From Mactromeris polynyma (taxonomy: Eukaryota > Mollusca > Bivalvia > Venerida > Mactridae): a stretch of 64,000 bases of DNA. Below the pieces are notes generated by a model. That model had not been told where the DNA came from and did no database searches. It saw only the letters and a program-made list of their open reading frames with translations. Made by a program: the position numbers and the translations under genes. Each line of letters starts with the position of its first letter. Positions within the stretch are counted from its first letter, which is position 1. Shown here in pieces: positions 50,301-63,622 of the stretch. Where the stretch lies: assembly GCA_032209605.1 (NCBI GenBank), contig JASFXZ010000014.1, positions 19,177,231-19,241,230 of the forward strand, read 5' to 3'.

Positions 50301-53300
50301 TTTTCACCAAATGATTTCTTGGACTGTTTATCTTTATCTTCATACTGACTTTCGTCTCCTTCACTAAAACTATCATTGTGTTTATTCCCGACAGAATCAG
50401 AGTCAGAATGATAGGAGAACTTTGTCTCCTCTCTCAACAATTCATGTTTTATACCTTTTTCAGAGACTTTTTCCCTAGAAATAACAAGTGGAGATTTAGC
50501 TTTAGGAGCATAGGCACTTGTATTAAATCCAACTTGTAGAAATTCCGAATCAGTTGGTAGATTCTGGAATGGGAATTTATTTTTATCGTCTCTTCCAGCA
50601 ACTTTACGTGTAATAATTTTAGAAGGAGACCTCTCTTCCACATCTTCTTCCGAAGAATCTTTATCACTGTCAGAATCCAGATCTTGTTCAGACTCTGATG
50701 TGGCACTGGTTTCAGTAAATCCTGTGTAACTTAGCACTCTTTCCAATTTCTTATCAGTAGAACACACGGAGTCATTTTTACCTATATTGTGACCGGAATC
50801 ATGTTTTACACTTACACCAAGGTAACGGTTCAAATCACTGCCACTTTTCCTTTGAACACCTTGAGTGACTTTATCTTCCTCAGAACTATCACTAGAATCA
50901 CTACTACTGTCACTGACTGATTCATATTCATCATCGTCATCATCATCATTTTGAAACTTTTTATCACCTGCAGATGAAACAATTTGCCCAACATTCTTCC
51001 CACTCTCCACAGCAGCACTACTTTTTATCATTTCTGTAGCACTAACAGTTTTAGTAGAGTCTGACCTAGAATTCTGATCCATTGTTTGTTTCATCTTTGT
51101 CTGCTTCTCCAATTCTAGTTTCTTTATCAACATTGCTCTAGGACTGGCAGGTCGTGCAAGTACTTGACTCTAAAAATATTATGCATATTGATGTACCAAT
51201 CGTAGTAAAACAAAACAAACAGTCTTTACATCTATATAGAATTTTTTTAATTGAGTTCCCAAGCGAAGTTTTTGACTATGCCAGGAAGGTGTATGCATTA
51301 TAAATTCAAACCAAATTTCACATTCACTTTGACTATCCAAAGGCTTAGAGTAGTTGAATCTAAATATGTACAATGTATCTGTTGCAGAACTTTATGTCAG
51401 CAACATTTTTCCCTTTTATTGTCTTACTTTTCCACAAAAGTCAGGAACATATCGGATCTTATCCATATACAAGTGGTCTTGCTTTATTGAATTTATTCAA
51501 TGAGTCCGTTCAAAATGATATTTGAGCCAATATTATATCACTTTGACCGACAAGTTGAATGAATTCAATTAAATACGACCACAGATGCTAGATTTTATCT
51601 ATCACAAAACCTTACATAAGGGTATAGTGTCTTATTTTATGAGAGCCTCATGTTACCTAGCCTATATAACTATTCAATAAACAAAGAAGTGATTTGGTGA
51701 AAGAAAAAGTTTCATTTTTGATAGTCATACAAAAAAAATCAACCTAAAAATCAAAGAATTTGTAATAAATGTAACTTAATTAAATATGATAGAAAATGGA
51801 TAACACTTTCTACTAATTTGTCCAAAATACAGAAATCTTAGAAATTAAGACTTAAAAGTTTATTATTTCGCCTGGCCAAACATACAAAAATTTACGCATC
51901 TTATGTGCAAAATCCAAAAACTACATGTAATCTTGTGAAATTTATTTTTAGTTCGCCAATTTACTAGTATGTAGAAATTAAATCAATATATGAAATTGAT
52001 GTAAAATTTGCGATGCTCTTTGAAAATCAATGTATTTCTTCTACATTTTGTATAGTAGAATTGACTTTTGTTAGCTATAAACACTGTAACATGTTTATGC
52101 AATAAATGATATTGTATTGTATTGTATATAAATCAGTGATCAGTCCTCACTAGTGGTATATGAACAATAATGCATCGATTATACTCACTCCCATACTGTA
52201 TGTTATATAATAAAAAGAAATACTTCACATCACACAGACAGCTGAATTGGAGACAGTGTACAAGTATTATAACTTTATACCTTAGGAACAACTCCAGTTA
52301 GAATACGATCATTCTGTAACCCATGGAGACCTTTGGTTACTATGGAAGAGTTACTACAGAATGACATATTGTCTGCAAACTCTTCCAGTATCTCAAACTC
52401 ATCCAGATCTTCCATATCTCTCTGAAATATATGTACACAAACAACTGTAAAACATAAATAAATTTAGTAATTAGGCCGAAATTTTAAAAAATGTGTTAGT
52501 TTACAGTCTGTCTGCCCTCCATAAAATACTACTGGCCCATAGCAAGCCTTGTTTTGAAAGTATTGATCACAAGATATATAATTAAACAAATACGTACAAA
52601 AAGTGTTAATTTATAAAAACAAAATGAACTGACTACCTGCCTACCAAACTTCACAATATTTTGGTCGACAGACAGCAAACATTGACCTTTTTAGTGTATG
52701 GCTGTATGGCACTGGGAAAGGAAAATTTGACAAAAATTAATCAAGTAACTTGTTTTCCTCCCCACTGGATATCTTTCAATGTCTTTTTTATTAATCTGTA
52801 GTTCAACATAGAGGCTAACAGGGAAGACTGGGCTTGCCCAACTGTGTTGCCTCTTTAAGTACGGTAAAGTCGTTATTATTATTATAACGCCAGTTTCACC
52901 AATTTAAACAATATCAGCTTAAATGTAAAACAACTGTATAATGTTTATTAATCACTCTTTCATTCACATACAAGAAATTCAGTATTGCTGTTAGAGGGGC
53001 ATGAGTCTGACTGAAACTAGGTTTGAAACCTATGACCTCAAATTTGCAAGGTCAGCCCTGTGGGCCAGCAAGGACAGTGGTACACAATTTATCAGCATAT
53101 TAACTAAATCATTAAATCCTACCTCAGACTCTTTCTGTCTGTCTTTTAAACTTGCTACAAAGGAGGCATCGTCAGGTATTGAATCATTTCTCTTCAGACT
53201 CTGTTTCTTACCAACACTTTGTGCTGATTTTTTATCCTGTGAACCAGCTTGTTTTACTACGTCTCGAGAGGGAGATTTCCCAGAACGTTTCTTGCCCTGT

Positions 53301-56300
53301 GTACAGAACAAGTTTACATGAATGTAAGTGTGTAGTGAACCTTGTTGTCAATGAAGATAAGCACAAGATGACCTTATTATTGAACGTAAACATCAATGTA
53401 AGTGTATAGTGTTCCTACTCGCCAAATAGTACGAAACAATGCTTCAAGTTTTAAATCCATTTCTCTAACAATTTGGTTATATGAAAAATAAACTGAAATT
53501 TACATTTAGAAATAATAAGAGATGTCACTAGTAAATATGTAATGTCCCGAAGTGACACACCATTGCCTGTGATGTTAACCTTGGAGGTACTGACGAGACT
53601 CTTGCATGTGAAACATTTTCTCAGCATGGTGAAAAGTTAGTGTTAAGTTAGAGTCCATTGAATCCTTATAACAGTATAGTTGGGACACAAAGTTTTGAAG
53701 CAGACTAACTAACATACTAACGTACAGATGGACATTGCCATTACTATATGCCTCCCTTTGGAGTAATAACAAAACTGCAATAAAGTACTGTATTATATTG
53801 TGGTACACTTCAGGCATATAGGGAACAGGAAAATCATGAGGAAATACCTTCGTATCATTCTTCAGTAACTTTAAGGGTTGATTGGTTGTTTTTTGATTTG
53901 CTTGGTTTCCTGTCTTACTGTGTGATGGAGGTTTGCTGGAAACTTTAGATGCTGAAATGGGAAAAATACACTTATACTGTTGGCTACATTTAATACACAT
54001 AACAATGCATTATGTAAAACTATTAAAAAACATAGATGACATAAATTGTATGAAAAAATAACAATCATAATGTGTTAAATTTTAAAACAAGTTGAGTGGC
54101 AACTATAGGACAAGGTGAATATTGTATTTATAGTCAAACATGAAAGCCTTATCATGAAACCTTGTACTAATGTTTTTCAACCATAAAATAATGTACCAAT
54201 ATACCGTACTATAATAAGAATGTACCGGTAATAGTATATCTTCTACATATTTTTAAAACATGCAACGCTTGTCACGTAAAAATATTCTCTTTCCAGCCAC
54301 CAAACTTGTACAACATAAATGTAGCAGTGTACACGATTTTGCTTTCATGCAGGTATAATTTTATATAGAATACCTTGTTTATTTTGTACGGAAGAATTGC
54401 CTGAAGATTTATGCTGGTCAGGCGGCTTCGAAGATGAAGATCCTGCAGTTTTATGGGCTGGCTTCTTTGGTCGCCGCTGCCTTTGTCCGGGTTTAGACTC
54501 AAATCGAGCAATTCCTTCCCCTTTCTTTAGGAATGTACGTTTCGGCTGACTAGGCGATTCCTGATTCATGTGTGCTTGTCTCAACTAACAATAAATATAC
54601 AACGCAAACCCGTTAATAATAATGAAACTATACATTGAAGGTCACTATTTATTTGAGACAGATATTTGCTAAATTTCAAGAAGAATTCAGTTTAAAATGA
54701 AATAACAATTATTATAGTGTCATCAATATCCAAAACATATGTTCAATTTACTGCAGCACAGATTAGAGACACAAAATAATAAACATATACATACAGTGTA
54801 AAGGCCAATTTCATGAAACCAAATACTTGTAAGTTCAAAGTGATGTAACAAAATATATGTTCAATACAACAGAGAAATTTAATCCTTTATCAATATTCTT
54901 GGCTATTATTTGAATACACCATAGCCCAGAATACAAGAAAACTATGTAGTAACCAAAACTATTTTTAATCATTTATTCAGTTTGCTATTTCTAACCAGTA
55001 TGGCTGTATTCACATAGCACTAGATATTAAAGTATACAATTCAGGAATATTTCTGATACACAATTTACCCTTTCTTCTTCAGCTTGCAATTGTTCCTCAA
55101 GCAACTGTTCAAATGTTTTTCCACCCTCAATACCCGACTTGATTGGTACTTCATCTATATTCTGTTCATCTTTCCTAACCTGTAAATCAATTAAACACTT
55201 GTACACAATATTTGAAAAAAGTTTCCAGTTTATTACATTACTAGCGTATCTGAATACTTTCGTATTTTTTGCCTGAAATATTATACTAGATAACTATCTT
55301 CATATAAAGATATCCAAAAGCTAACATCTCCCTTTAGCTGTGAGGGTACAGCTACATGTGTTTTAGCCTTACTGACAATATACATCTAATCGTATGACAT
55401 TGTCGTTGTGATAAATACTATTACCATTCCTAAATAAGTGTTCCTTTGGGTTCGAAAAAGAAGCACTTTTTTATTACAACATTTTACCTTCTTTTACACT
55501 TACGAATAATAATCGACTAATGAAATCTTACCTGGTGCATTACATGCTCGAACCATATAGCAATTTTTCATATCACTGAATTCTATGTACTTACATCGAT
55601 AATAATTCATAACATATATCTAGATTTCTTGTATCCATACTAATCACAATGCTTAAAAGTAGAAGTTTCTTTTTTGTTCAGTGTAGTATAAAAACCAGAC
55701 CACATACTTTACAACAATGGCATTCACTGATGTAGCTCTACTTATAGGAATATATTAGACACAAACTACAAACCTCAATTTGAGTGTCTTCCTTATCATA
55801 ATCACTGTCATCTTCATCTGAAGTCTCCTCGTCATCATCATCAGATGTATCATCATCATCTTCTTCATTAGACTGTTCATGCTCTTCTTCTATCTTACCA
55901 TTTCTGAGAGTGAAACAGGGATTAATATCAAATAATAAAATTTAGAAAGAAAGTGTATTTTCTCTTCGCTCTATGATGTAACTGAATTGTTGGAACATGT
56001 GTACTAGCATACAACAAGTTTATTCATTTCCGTTTCTACATTAACAAGTAAAACAGTCTGATGTAGGCTTACAGTATAATACAATGACGGACATCTTTGT
56101 GCTATCATTATGTAACATAGTTTACAATGTTGTTTCCACTTATATCTTGTTTGAAACAAACATATATATTTATGCAGCATGTAAGAATATAATGACAAGT
56201 ACAATAGTATATGAGTTACTCAATAATAGTTTATGTTAGCTCACATATCAAGTATACATACAAACATATAACACCACGATAAAGGTCTGAAGATTAAATA

Positions 56301-59300
56301 AGTTACCAACATCAGAACATAACCAGCGAGGACTGATGGACCAAGTGGCAGATAATCTTGATAATTACACTATAGAAAAGGTATTACAAGAATTTATCAA
56401 TTCATCACATTAATAGTAACAAGAGCATGTAATGCTTGTCTAAAGGTATCAATATCATAGGGATTTACACTTTCTCAGAAACTGTGCAGGTCACAAGATT
56501 CAACATTGTTCACGCAAATCAAGCTATGACAACAAGTTAAAAATATTATATACAGCAATTAACGTTAAGAGCAAAATCTTTTGATTTTTGAAAAGATCAT
56601 GACACAACTTGTTTATGCACGACTTACCTTTCATTGGGTGGTTTTCCATGTTGCATATCTTGAAATGTCGGTGAAACTGACGATAAATTCATAAACTCTG
56701 CATCTTGCTCAAGTTCTGCAAATGATCTGTGATGCTTCTTAGGGGCCTGATGAAGAGATCAAACAAGATTTGATAAATAAATATAATACAACTAAATTTC
56801 ATAATCTTGTCATCTCAAAAAAATGTGTAGGGCCAATAAAGCCATACATACACACCCCAGGGAAAACAGTTTCAAGAATTAGTTTTTCTAGTCCCGGACA
56901 TGGGGGATGATCAGTGGGCTGATTAATTTCTCTTACTTCTGATTCATGTAGGGACATTTTCATTTATCCACAGAAGAACATGTTGACAGTAAATTATTGA
57001 AAACAATAGTTCATACTACAGATATATTCAAGCAAAACTTTTTTAAATTGTCTTCAAATCTCGATATAGTTCTTTACAATAAAGTATACATGCACAAAAT
57101 GTGACCTGATATCATTGAAGCAAAGAGAGGATCCAGTCAACAAACAGAACTTAGTTGGAGTGAGACCTACATCAAATAAAACTGCTTCAGAATTTGGCAA
57201 CACAAAACTGATTTAGCACGCAAGGAATTATTACAAGGCAAAGCAAGGTAAACAAAACACTGCAAAAGCTGTTAGAAAATTAAACTTCAACTTGTCAGGA
57301 CTGGGGGCATGAGATGTGTGAAGTCAAGTAGGAAAATGGAAAAGGAAAAGAATGATTGCAGGGCTCTAGAAACCCACAAGCCCAACATCCCGAACAAGTG
57401 TATTTGCTGATTCGGGCTACCAATAGTTGAGTTGAAGTTAGTCCAGGACAAGGCTGTTTTAAAGCCAATTAACATTGGACATTCTAAACGTTGAACGAAA
57501 ATCATGCATTACCGATGCCTTAAAATTGGTGACACTTCAAATTGTCAAAAAAAATTCTTTGACAACTAGTCTCCCATATCTGACTAGTCAAATTTAAGAT
57601 GTTCAATTGTCCGGTACAAGTGTACTTTAAAAACAATTCTAGAGCCCTGGATTGGGCAGAATGGGGTAGGTTGTGGTGAGTGAATCTGTGAATATGGTGT
57701 ATATATAGTTGCAGTGTGAGAAAACCACTCAGTGGAGTTACTGAGAATCATCCTCACTGCTCTCTGTGAATAGAAAGCAAAAATATCAATGTTATGTTGT
57801 TCACTTGGGTAAATGTATCTGGAGATTGTAAGTTTGAGCTCCGCAAAGACTGGATGTTTAGACATATGTATACAAATTTCAGAGGTAATGTTTGCATAGG
57901 TTTGCAACCTAGCCGACATAAAGTAAATTTGATCTCATCTTTCGGAACAGTAAGTTCAAACATGAATTGAGAACAGCTTTCTGCCAGTTTCAACCAAAAT
58001 CATGGTAACTCAATAAACATAATAAATTGTTTTTTTGCAGTACCCTGACTCTAGGTAGCGCCATTGACCGATTTTTCGTGTTTCTCAAACATGACTTTAT
58101 TTCACAATAATTGGGGGGATCTGATGGCTTTACTGATTTTGTCAATAATCACCCATAATAATGACAAAAATTTCTGTGAGGAATATCCACAGACACAGCC
58201 AATTTCTATGGAACAGTTATCACCGCAGACAAACAATTTACTAAGATAGCCAAGTGAAGTGCATATATGTAGTCAGATGATGACATTAACACTGGCCCCA
58301 TGCCATCAGTCCACAATATATGAAGTGACCATACAATACAATTAGAACTCAACTTCTGCATTATAAATAAGAAACTAGTAGTTATGAGCGCCACTGTGGG
58401 ATTTACAACCTCTTCTGTAAGTGACGTCATTTCGGGAAAATGCAAAATGTGATGTCACTATTTGTAAGCAGGGAACAATATTTGCTCCATATAGTCACTT
58501 TGTTTTCATAATGCCATATATGGGGCAAATTTTGCTTACTGTCAGTGCATGTTGACGACACATGTGACTTTTCTGGAAATGAGGTCACTTTAAGAAGAGG
58601 TTGGGAATTGTACAGTAGTGCTCATATGTTAAACATTTCCAAAGAAACTGTGATATTTTCTTACAATTTTTCAATTTGATTAATTAATACAGCCAACAAA
58701 AGAGTCAAATACAAGAAAAAGAGAAGAAAGTGAAAAAAAAAGAAAGAAGAAAAGAAAAAAAAGAAAGATAAGAACTTAAAGACATATTCGGGAGTTGCCA
58801 GTGTGCAACTTAAATGCGCATGTTCTTTTCACTTATGGTAGTTTTTGCGTTGGGTTAAATACGTATAAGGGGGTAGTTTGCTATTTTCTTTTACGATGCA
58901 AAGATTGTTACTGAACTTTATAATCACCAAGCACAATACAAATTATGATATCATTATGTTTAATTGAAGGATTTCATTATAGTTTCCAGTTTTCCTTCTA
59001 CTTTCTTTTTCTATATACTTTATTATTAAAAAAGAAGTCATTGATATTTAAAATTCTGCATTTGAAACTATAAAATGATCTTCAAAAAATATTTTTTCAA
59101 CTTTCACTTTCCATATATATTACATTTGAAACACAATAAAACAATCTTTATCTTAAAATCAAGCAAGGTGACCTATTATTTTTATTTCATATTTTCATTC
59201 AGACAGTGACTCTCATATAGTATACCAAGTTGTAAGAAAATCTCCGCGCTAGAAAAATACAGTAAACTTATATCGATTTTGCTCTATATTCATATGAAAT

Positions 59301-62300
59301 ATTCACGTTTTAAATCTTCATTATCATAAAATCAAGCAGGGTGACCTATCATTTTTATTTAATATTTTAGTTAGATACATTACACTGATCAAATATACAA
59401 AGTTTAAAGGAAATCTCTGCGTTAGAAAAAAAACGGCCTTATTGTAGGATACGTCTTTAACATGATATTGTTTCATTTTATGCAATGATAAACACTAAAT
59501 TTTCTTTCAATCAACAGCTATTTTCATATCAAAATGAGTTTCAAAATATACTTAGCTGATATTTAAATGACAAGTCCCAGGTACAAAAATGTGCATTTTT
59601 AAATGTACTGAGTATATTATTATACGCACATCAAGTTCATGTGGATTCAGTCTCTGCCTCAAAACTGATGATTTTACTTGACTCTGTCTTAACTGATGCA
59701 TTCCCACATCAACACTGGCCTCTGATGCTGAGTCAGGAATAGGAAACATTCCATCATCCATCGCAGCTTGACTTCCACGATTTGAGTTTGTATCACTGAA
59801 TAAATCTGGGTTTGTTTTAATTTCATCATCATCATCTTTTGGTTGTACATATATAATTGGTCTAGGTAATGCTCCCTTACTCTGTAGACAAATAAAATAC
59901 AAACATAATTTAGTCCAAAATACACAATTAATATCCAGAACAATATTACATCCTGCAAAAGGTTTGAATGAAAGATAACAATGAGAACACCCTAAACTTA
60001 CATAAAACATTCTAGTTCAAGCAATACATAAATGAACAGCTGACTTCCACCTGCATTAAGTAAGTTCAAATGACAAGTATAGAATGATATAAGCAACAAG
60101 TGTTTGTGAAAGCACAAAACAAGTACAGGAAGATAAAATTAGTAAGTTAATACTGTTAAAATGGCGACTGTTAATATGTAGTAAATAGTAAGTAATAAAG
60201 ATGATAAAAATGATATTGGATTTTGTGAAGAGAAAATTTGCTAACCCAGGGGTATAATGCCATATTTGTCTAGATGGTGAAAATCCGCAAAATACGTAAT
60301 TTACGATGCAAAGCTTTTGACTTTTATTCCAACACTTAATAACCAGGGCTCGACATTAACGGTAGTCTGACTGTCTGGGACAACCAAAACTTTGGTCAGG
60401 ACAAGTAAAATCTGAAGGCACTAGCCCGACAGAACAACTGGATTTCAAACAAAAGCAGTCTCAAAATATATCTGAAATACTAAAATGCTTAAAAAATAGA
60501 AAAATCAAATGAAAACGATCCAGGTAATATAATTGCAATGGTCCACTTTGTTTAGATTTTACCGAAAGGTGGGGAAGCAGGTGCGCTGTCAAAGAAAATG
60601 AGCTGTAAATTTTGTTTTCATCATACTGAATAAGCCCCTCCCCTTATTAACGCCGCCGCCTATTTTGAATAAAAAAAATCCTTACTTTGATCCGTCATTT
60701 ATATCCATCACGTGTATATCCTATGTGTCACAGAATCAAAATGACACTATAAAAAGCAATGTTCACAAAAAAAAAATATAGAATGTTAAACTTTTAGCAC
60801 TTGAACTGTAAAACCGTCCACTATAAGTATTTCAAACTTCAAAACTCAGTAAACTGAGGCAAATGACAAAGGCCATGTAGGCACATGTAAGATAGGCAAT
60901 ACTGCGATATGTGATGTAATACTGTGCTCTCTGTGACGTAATACCATTGGGCAGATCAAAGGGGTAAGTTTGGAAGATGGTTTAGGCTAGCGAATGGAAG
61001 TTTCGACACTTTGGCTAAGGTTTAAGAACGGCTAGTGGGTACCGTATTTATTCTAATATATGCATATAACACTTAAAAAATAACTGATAACGCCCCCTCC
61101 TCTTAAAATTGTAATATTCCCAGTGCCATTTATTAGGGAATATTAGGTAGATCATAAAACATGTGCAAGATATAACTTGGTAATTAGAGCAAGGTTAAAG
61201 GCAGTGCATATCACTTACATTTGTAAATTTTAGAATAAATGATTGTGAACAACACATTTTATAACATTTACTATTGTGACAAATCATTTATACTTAAGAA
61301 TTTAAGCAAAAGGAGGTTGATTGGTCAGCACAAGTGCATTTTTGGTCAGGACAAGTAGTTTTCCGGTCTACTTGCCCGACTGGACAAGTGGACTCAGAAG
61401 TTAATGTCGAGCCCTGCAGACATTTTGAAAAGCAGGCTGAATCTGAATAAGGTTTTCCACTAACAACATTTAGTTGATCTGAAAACAATGTAATTATCTG
61501 CAATTACCTCATTCATTTCATGGCTGGACTCCAGTAACTTGGAGATGTCGGTACCCTGAGGAATCTTTCTCCTAGTTGGAGTTTCTGTGTTACCATAGAG
61601 ATTAGAATGTCCTCCTGAACAGAAATGTAGCAACATAAGCAATTTTCCGCAAGGAAGTTTTCAGCTCATTTACAGAAACATTTTTAAATTTCCAGAGTCG
61701 ATTTTATGAGGAACCTGCTCATGACCGGAACTGAACAATTTGTCCCAAGGTGAGGATGGGAAAATAATAAAATTCACCACTTGGAATGATCATAACATAA
61801 GTATTGCACAGTGAAAATAAAATTCAATAAAACAGCTGAATGACTGTACTATTCAGATCAAAGCATAAGCTAATATCTGACAAACAACATAATTAATGTT
61901 AGCTGCAATGAAATACCTATTAACACATAATTAATTATTACATTGTAATCATATATATCTTTGTTTAATAAAACATATATTGCAATAGTTTGTATACAGA
62001 CAGGAAAATGTTGAAGTATTACCTCCCCACTGATTATCTCTCTGCTTTGATATCATAGTCTGCATTCTGTCTTGTTCTTTTCTTAAAATACTTAGTTGTT
62101 GATGTTGTTGTGACATAAGAACCTCTTGTTGCTGTTGCTGCCAATGCCGTAGTTCTTTGAATCTTTGTAACAATCTAGCTTGTTCCATAGCCTGCTGTTG
62201 TTCTATCAAATCCCTTCCTGCTTCTGTCAAAGTGAAATTGTAAAATTAATTTATCAATTAATAAATTAATTAATCAATTAATAAATTAATTAATCAAATT

Positions 62301-62972
62301 TAAATATATATAAGTGTTTAAAATCACTGTTAAAAATGACCTCAGAATTGCATTTAATAGTAAAATCTTCAAATATTTACTGCAGAGAATGAATTGTTTG
62401 TGCTAACGGACACATTTGACATATTCTGTCAATATCATTGAATATGTGCCTCAATTAATCTATGTTAACATAGCAACATCAACAAATTGTCAGTTTCTAA
62501 ATTGTGATTAAAGTCACTAGTATTGGCTTTTTAATGACAAGTACTGTAGTTAATCTTGGAAAATAAAGAAGGACATTTTTATAGAACAATTGTAAATAAT
62601 TAAATTACCAGATCTTTGAGAAACATCCTCAGGTCTATTTGATGCTGTGCGAACACTTGCATTTAAATCAGCCATACCCTGTTGTTGCATCATTTGATCA
62701 AAATTTACTGTCTGCATAAACATTTGACTAGGTATATCCATGTCCCACATAGGGTATCCTCCAGCTACTGAGCCTGGAGTGCCCATCCCTGGACGTATTC
62801 CAGACATACCACCATACCCGTTCATCCTTTGGCCTCCATTATGAGCATTTAAATCCTGCATGTATCTTGGATCAATACCAGGCTGCATATTTCTCATCAC
62901 ATCCTGTGGAGGGTAAGCGCCACTTGGAGGCCTTCCAGTCCACTGTGGTCTCGGGCCATATGAGTTATCCAT
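41316..62972 (-). CDS. CENPJ: CENPJ / CPAP / SAS-4 centriole assembly protein
   Basis: 24 in-phase exons, 1,590 residues. Gene order: 62609-62972, 62023-62223, 61508-61614, 59630-59881, 56628-56746, 55774-55903, 55069-55179, 54374-54584, 53848-53951, 53123-53296, 52281-52421, 50161-51169, 49613-49728, 48909-49064, 48088-48191, 47618-47711, 46877-47044, 46363-46462, 45341-45755, 44275-44431, 43914-44054, 43020-43093, 42145-42340, 41316-41444. CPAP binds tubulin, controls centriole length and binds STIL. Seen: a Gly/Met/Gln-rich N-terminus, a Gln-rich coiled coil (122-188), [11 protein letters not shown] (446-456) in the tubulin-binding region, [18 protein letters not shown], a large Ser/Asp-rich exon (639-974), [13 protein letters not shown], a coiled coil (about 1020-1190), and the C-terminal G-box (about 1400-1590) of PDG/NG beta repeats, e.g. 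[16 protein letters not shown]. The ATG at 62972 is the first in frame; human CENPJ has 1,338 residues. Confidence 0.96.
43285..43625. repeat. Diverged dispersed repeat in CENPJ intron
   Basis: Partner of 20874-21160, with the same opening words (gcctgtgccttttcaattgg) and closing words (agtaaaattaacc). It also contains several 'gggaaaa' and 'aaaaatgaac' runs. It lies in the intron between exons 43914-44054 and 43020-43093. Confidence 0.4.
48405..48601. mobile_element. Degraded MITE, family A copy 5
   Basis: Shares 'ccacaataataagacaataa', 'ggtcttagttgtaaggcagt' and 'ggtggtctttaagtgacgtg' with the family, but both CAGT ends are worn. It lies in a CENPJ intron. Confidence 0.45.
48651..48790 (+). 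repeat. RUDI/V-SINE-like repeat copy 3
   Basis: It contains 'ggaagccattcagctggctt', 'acctaggtgtctgtctgg', 'atcttcctcccatcataata', 'gctgaaatagtcacttcatg' and 'taaagtcttatcactgaaaa', in the same order as copies 1 and 2. It lies in a CENPJ intron. Confidence 0.55.
51980..52135 (+). repeat. Possible LINE 3'-tail remnant with TATTG repeats
   Basis: It ends 'caataaatgatattgtattg', a short run of (TATTG). This resembles the 3' end of the LINE at 38400-38476 ('tgtattgtattattatgatg'). No coding sequence is attached. It lies in a CENPJ intron. Confidence 0.35.
57359..57649. mobile_element. 291-bp TIR element (CAGGGCTCTAGAA)
   Basis: Left end CAGGGCTCTAGAA and right end TTCTAGAGCCCTG are exact complements. 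GATTG abuts both sides and may be part of the target duplication. Non-coding; the CAGGG ends suggest a hAT-like element. It lies in the large CENPJ intron between exons 59630-59881 and 56628-56746. Confidence 0.65.
58706..58771 (+). repeat. Purine-only tract, about 65 bp
   Basis: The + strand is nearly all A and G (aagaaaaagagaagaaagtg, then aaagaaagaagaaaagaaaa), so the CENPJ pre-mRNA has a long pyrimidine tract here. No AG-proximal exon with coding potential follows. Confidence 0.6.
59142..59435. repeat. Direct repeat, 170-bp period
   Basis: Segments 59142-59262 and 59312-59435 share 'aaaatcaagcaaggtgaccta' against 'aaaatcaagcagggtgaccta' (split here for brevity), then 'tttttattt', 'atatacaaag' against 'ataccaag', and 'gaaatctctgcgttagaaaa' against 'gaaaatctccgcgctagaaa'. 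A moderately old tandem duplication in a CENPJ intron. Confidence 0.6.
60344..61416. mobile_element. 1.07-kb TIR element (CAGGGCTCGACATTAAC)
   Basis: The left terminus CAGGGCTCGACATTAAC is matched exactly by its complement GTTAATGTCGAGCCCTG at the right end. Sub-terminal words 'tttggtcaggacaagta' occur near both ends in the same orientation. No transposase ORF. The terminus suits a hAT-like non-autonomous element. It lies in the CENPJ intron between exons 61508-61614 and 59630-59881. I could not find a clear 8-bp target duplication. Confidence 0.7.
62247..62300. repeat. AT-only minisatellite
   Basis: Two tandem copies of a unit of about 26 bp built from 'caattaataaattaattaat', just upstream of the acceptor of CENPJ exon 2 in genomic terms. 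Confidence 0.6.
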
Positions 62973-63530
62973 TATTTGTCCAGTGTACAAAGTCAACGAA
63001 TCAGATTGAATAAGATCTGACTAACCCATTTCGAAACAATTGAAGAAGAAATATACAATATGTTTTACAGCAGAATCAGGGTAACTTGTCAGTGAACAGA
63101 TCTTAGATAAAATAATGAGACCAATGATAGCACGGGATGAATTGATCCAATAAGAATATTACAGAAATTCAGAAGCAATTTTAAAAACTGATATCACAAA
63201 ATGGAACCGTGACACTCGAAATCAGAACTCGAGTAATTTAAATTCAGCGCCTGAATTCTCCAACATGTCAAATCCTGAGAAACGTCGCAGATTCATTCAT
63301 TGACAAAGAAGTGAAAATCGAGAAACCAGCACTTGTTAACACATTTTTTGTATATATCTGCCTTTCTTTCCCTAATTACTGATGTGTAATTAGATACCAA
63401 TAAATATACTTTGAGCAACGCATCAAAATCATGCCGTAACAACAAAAATGTTTACAATGTCCGCCATTTTTCTGTAGCGCTCGTGAAATAAGTTTAGTCG
63501 TGACAACAGCTAACCGACATGTATTAAACG
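62973..63530 (-). promoter_or_regulatory. CENPJ 5' region with YY1-like motif
   Basis: Upstream of the CENPJ start codon on the minus strand. At about 63458-63472 the minus strand reads AAAAATGGCGGACA, close to the YY1 consensus around transcription starts of animal housekeeping genes. No TATA box is evident. The exact start site is not determinable by eye. Confidence 0.4.
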
Positions 63531-63550
63531 CCGTGCCCGGTATGGTTGTC

Positions 63551-63622
63551 AGACGTTTCACCCCCAAAATGGGAGTGAAACGTCTAAGTAATATTATCAC
63601 ATTGAAGACGTTTCACCCCCAA
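63551..63622. repeat. Three copies of AGACGTTTCACCCCCA, two as a hairpin
   Basis: AGACGTTTCACCCCCA at 63551-63566 is followed after 3 nt by its complement at 63570-63585 (15 of 16 positions), then a third direct copy at 63606-63621. The first pair can form a near-perfect hairpin. They lie just outside the presumed CENPJ promoter. Confidence 0.75.

Noticed and set aside
50449..51018. Additional minus-strand ORFs inside the large CENPJ exon
   Set aside because: They are alternative frames of the 1,009-bp exon; the long frame is the one in phase with neighbouring exons.
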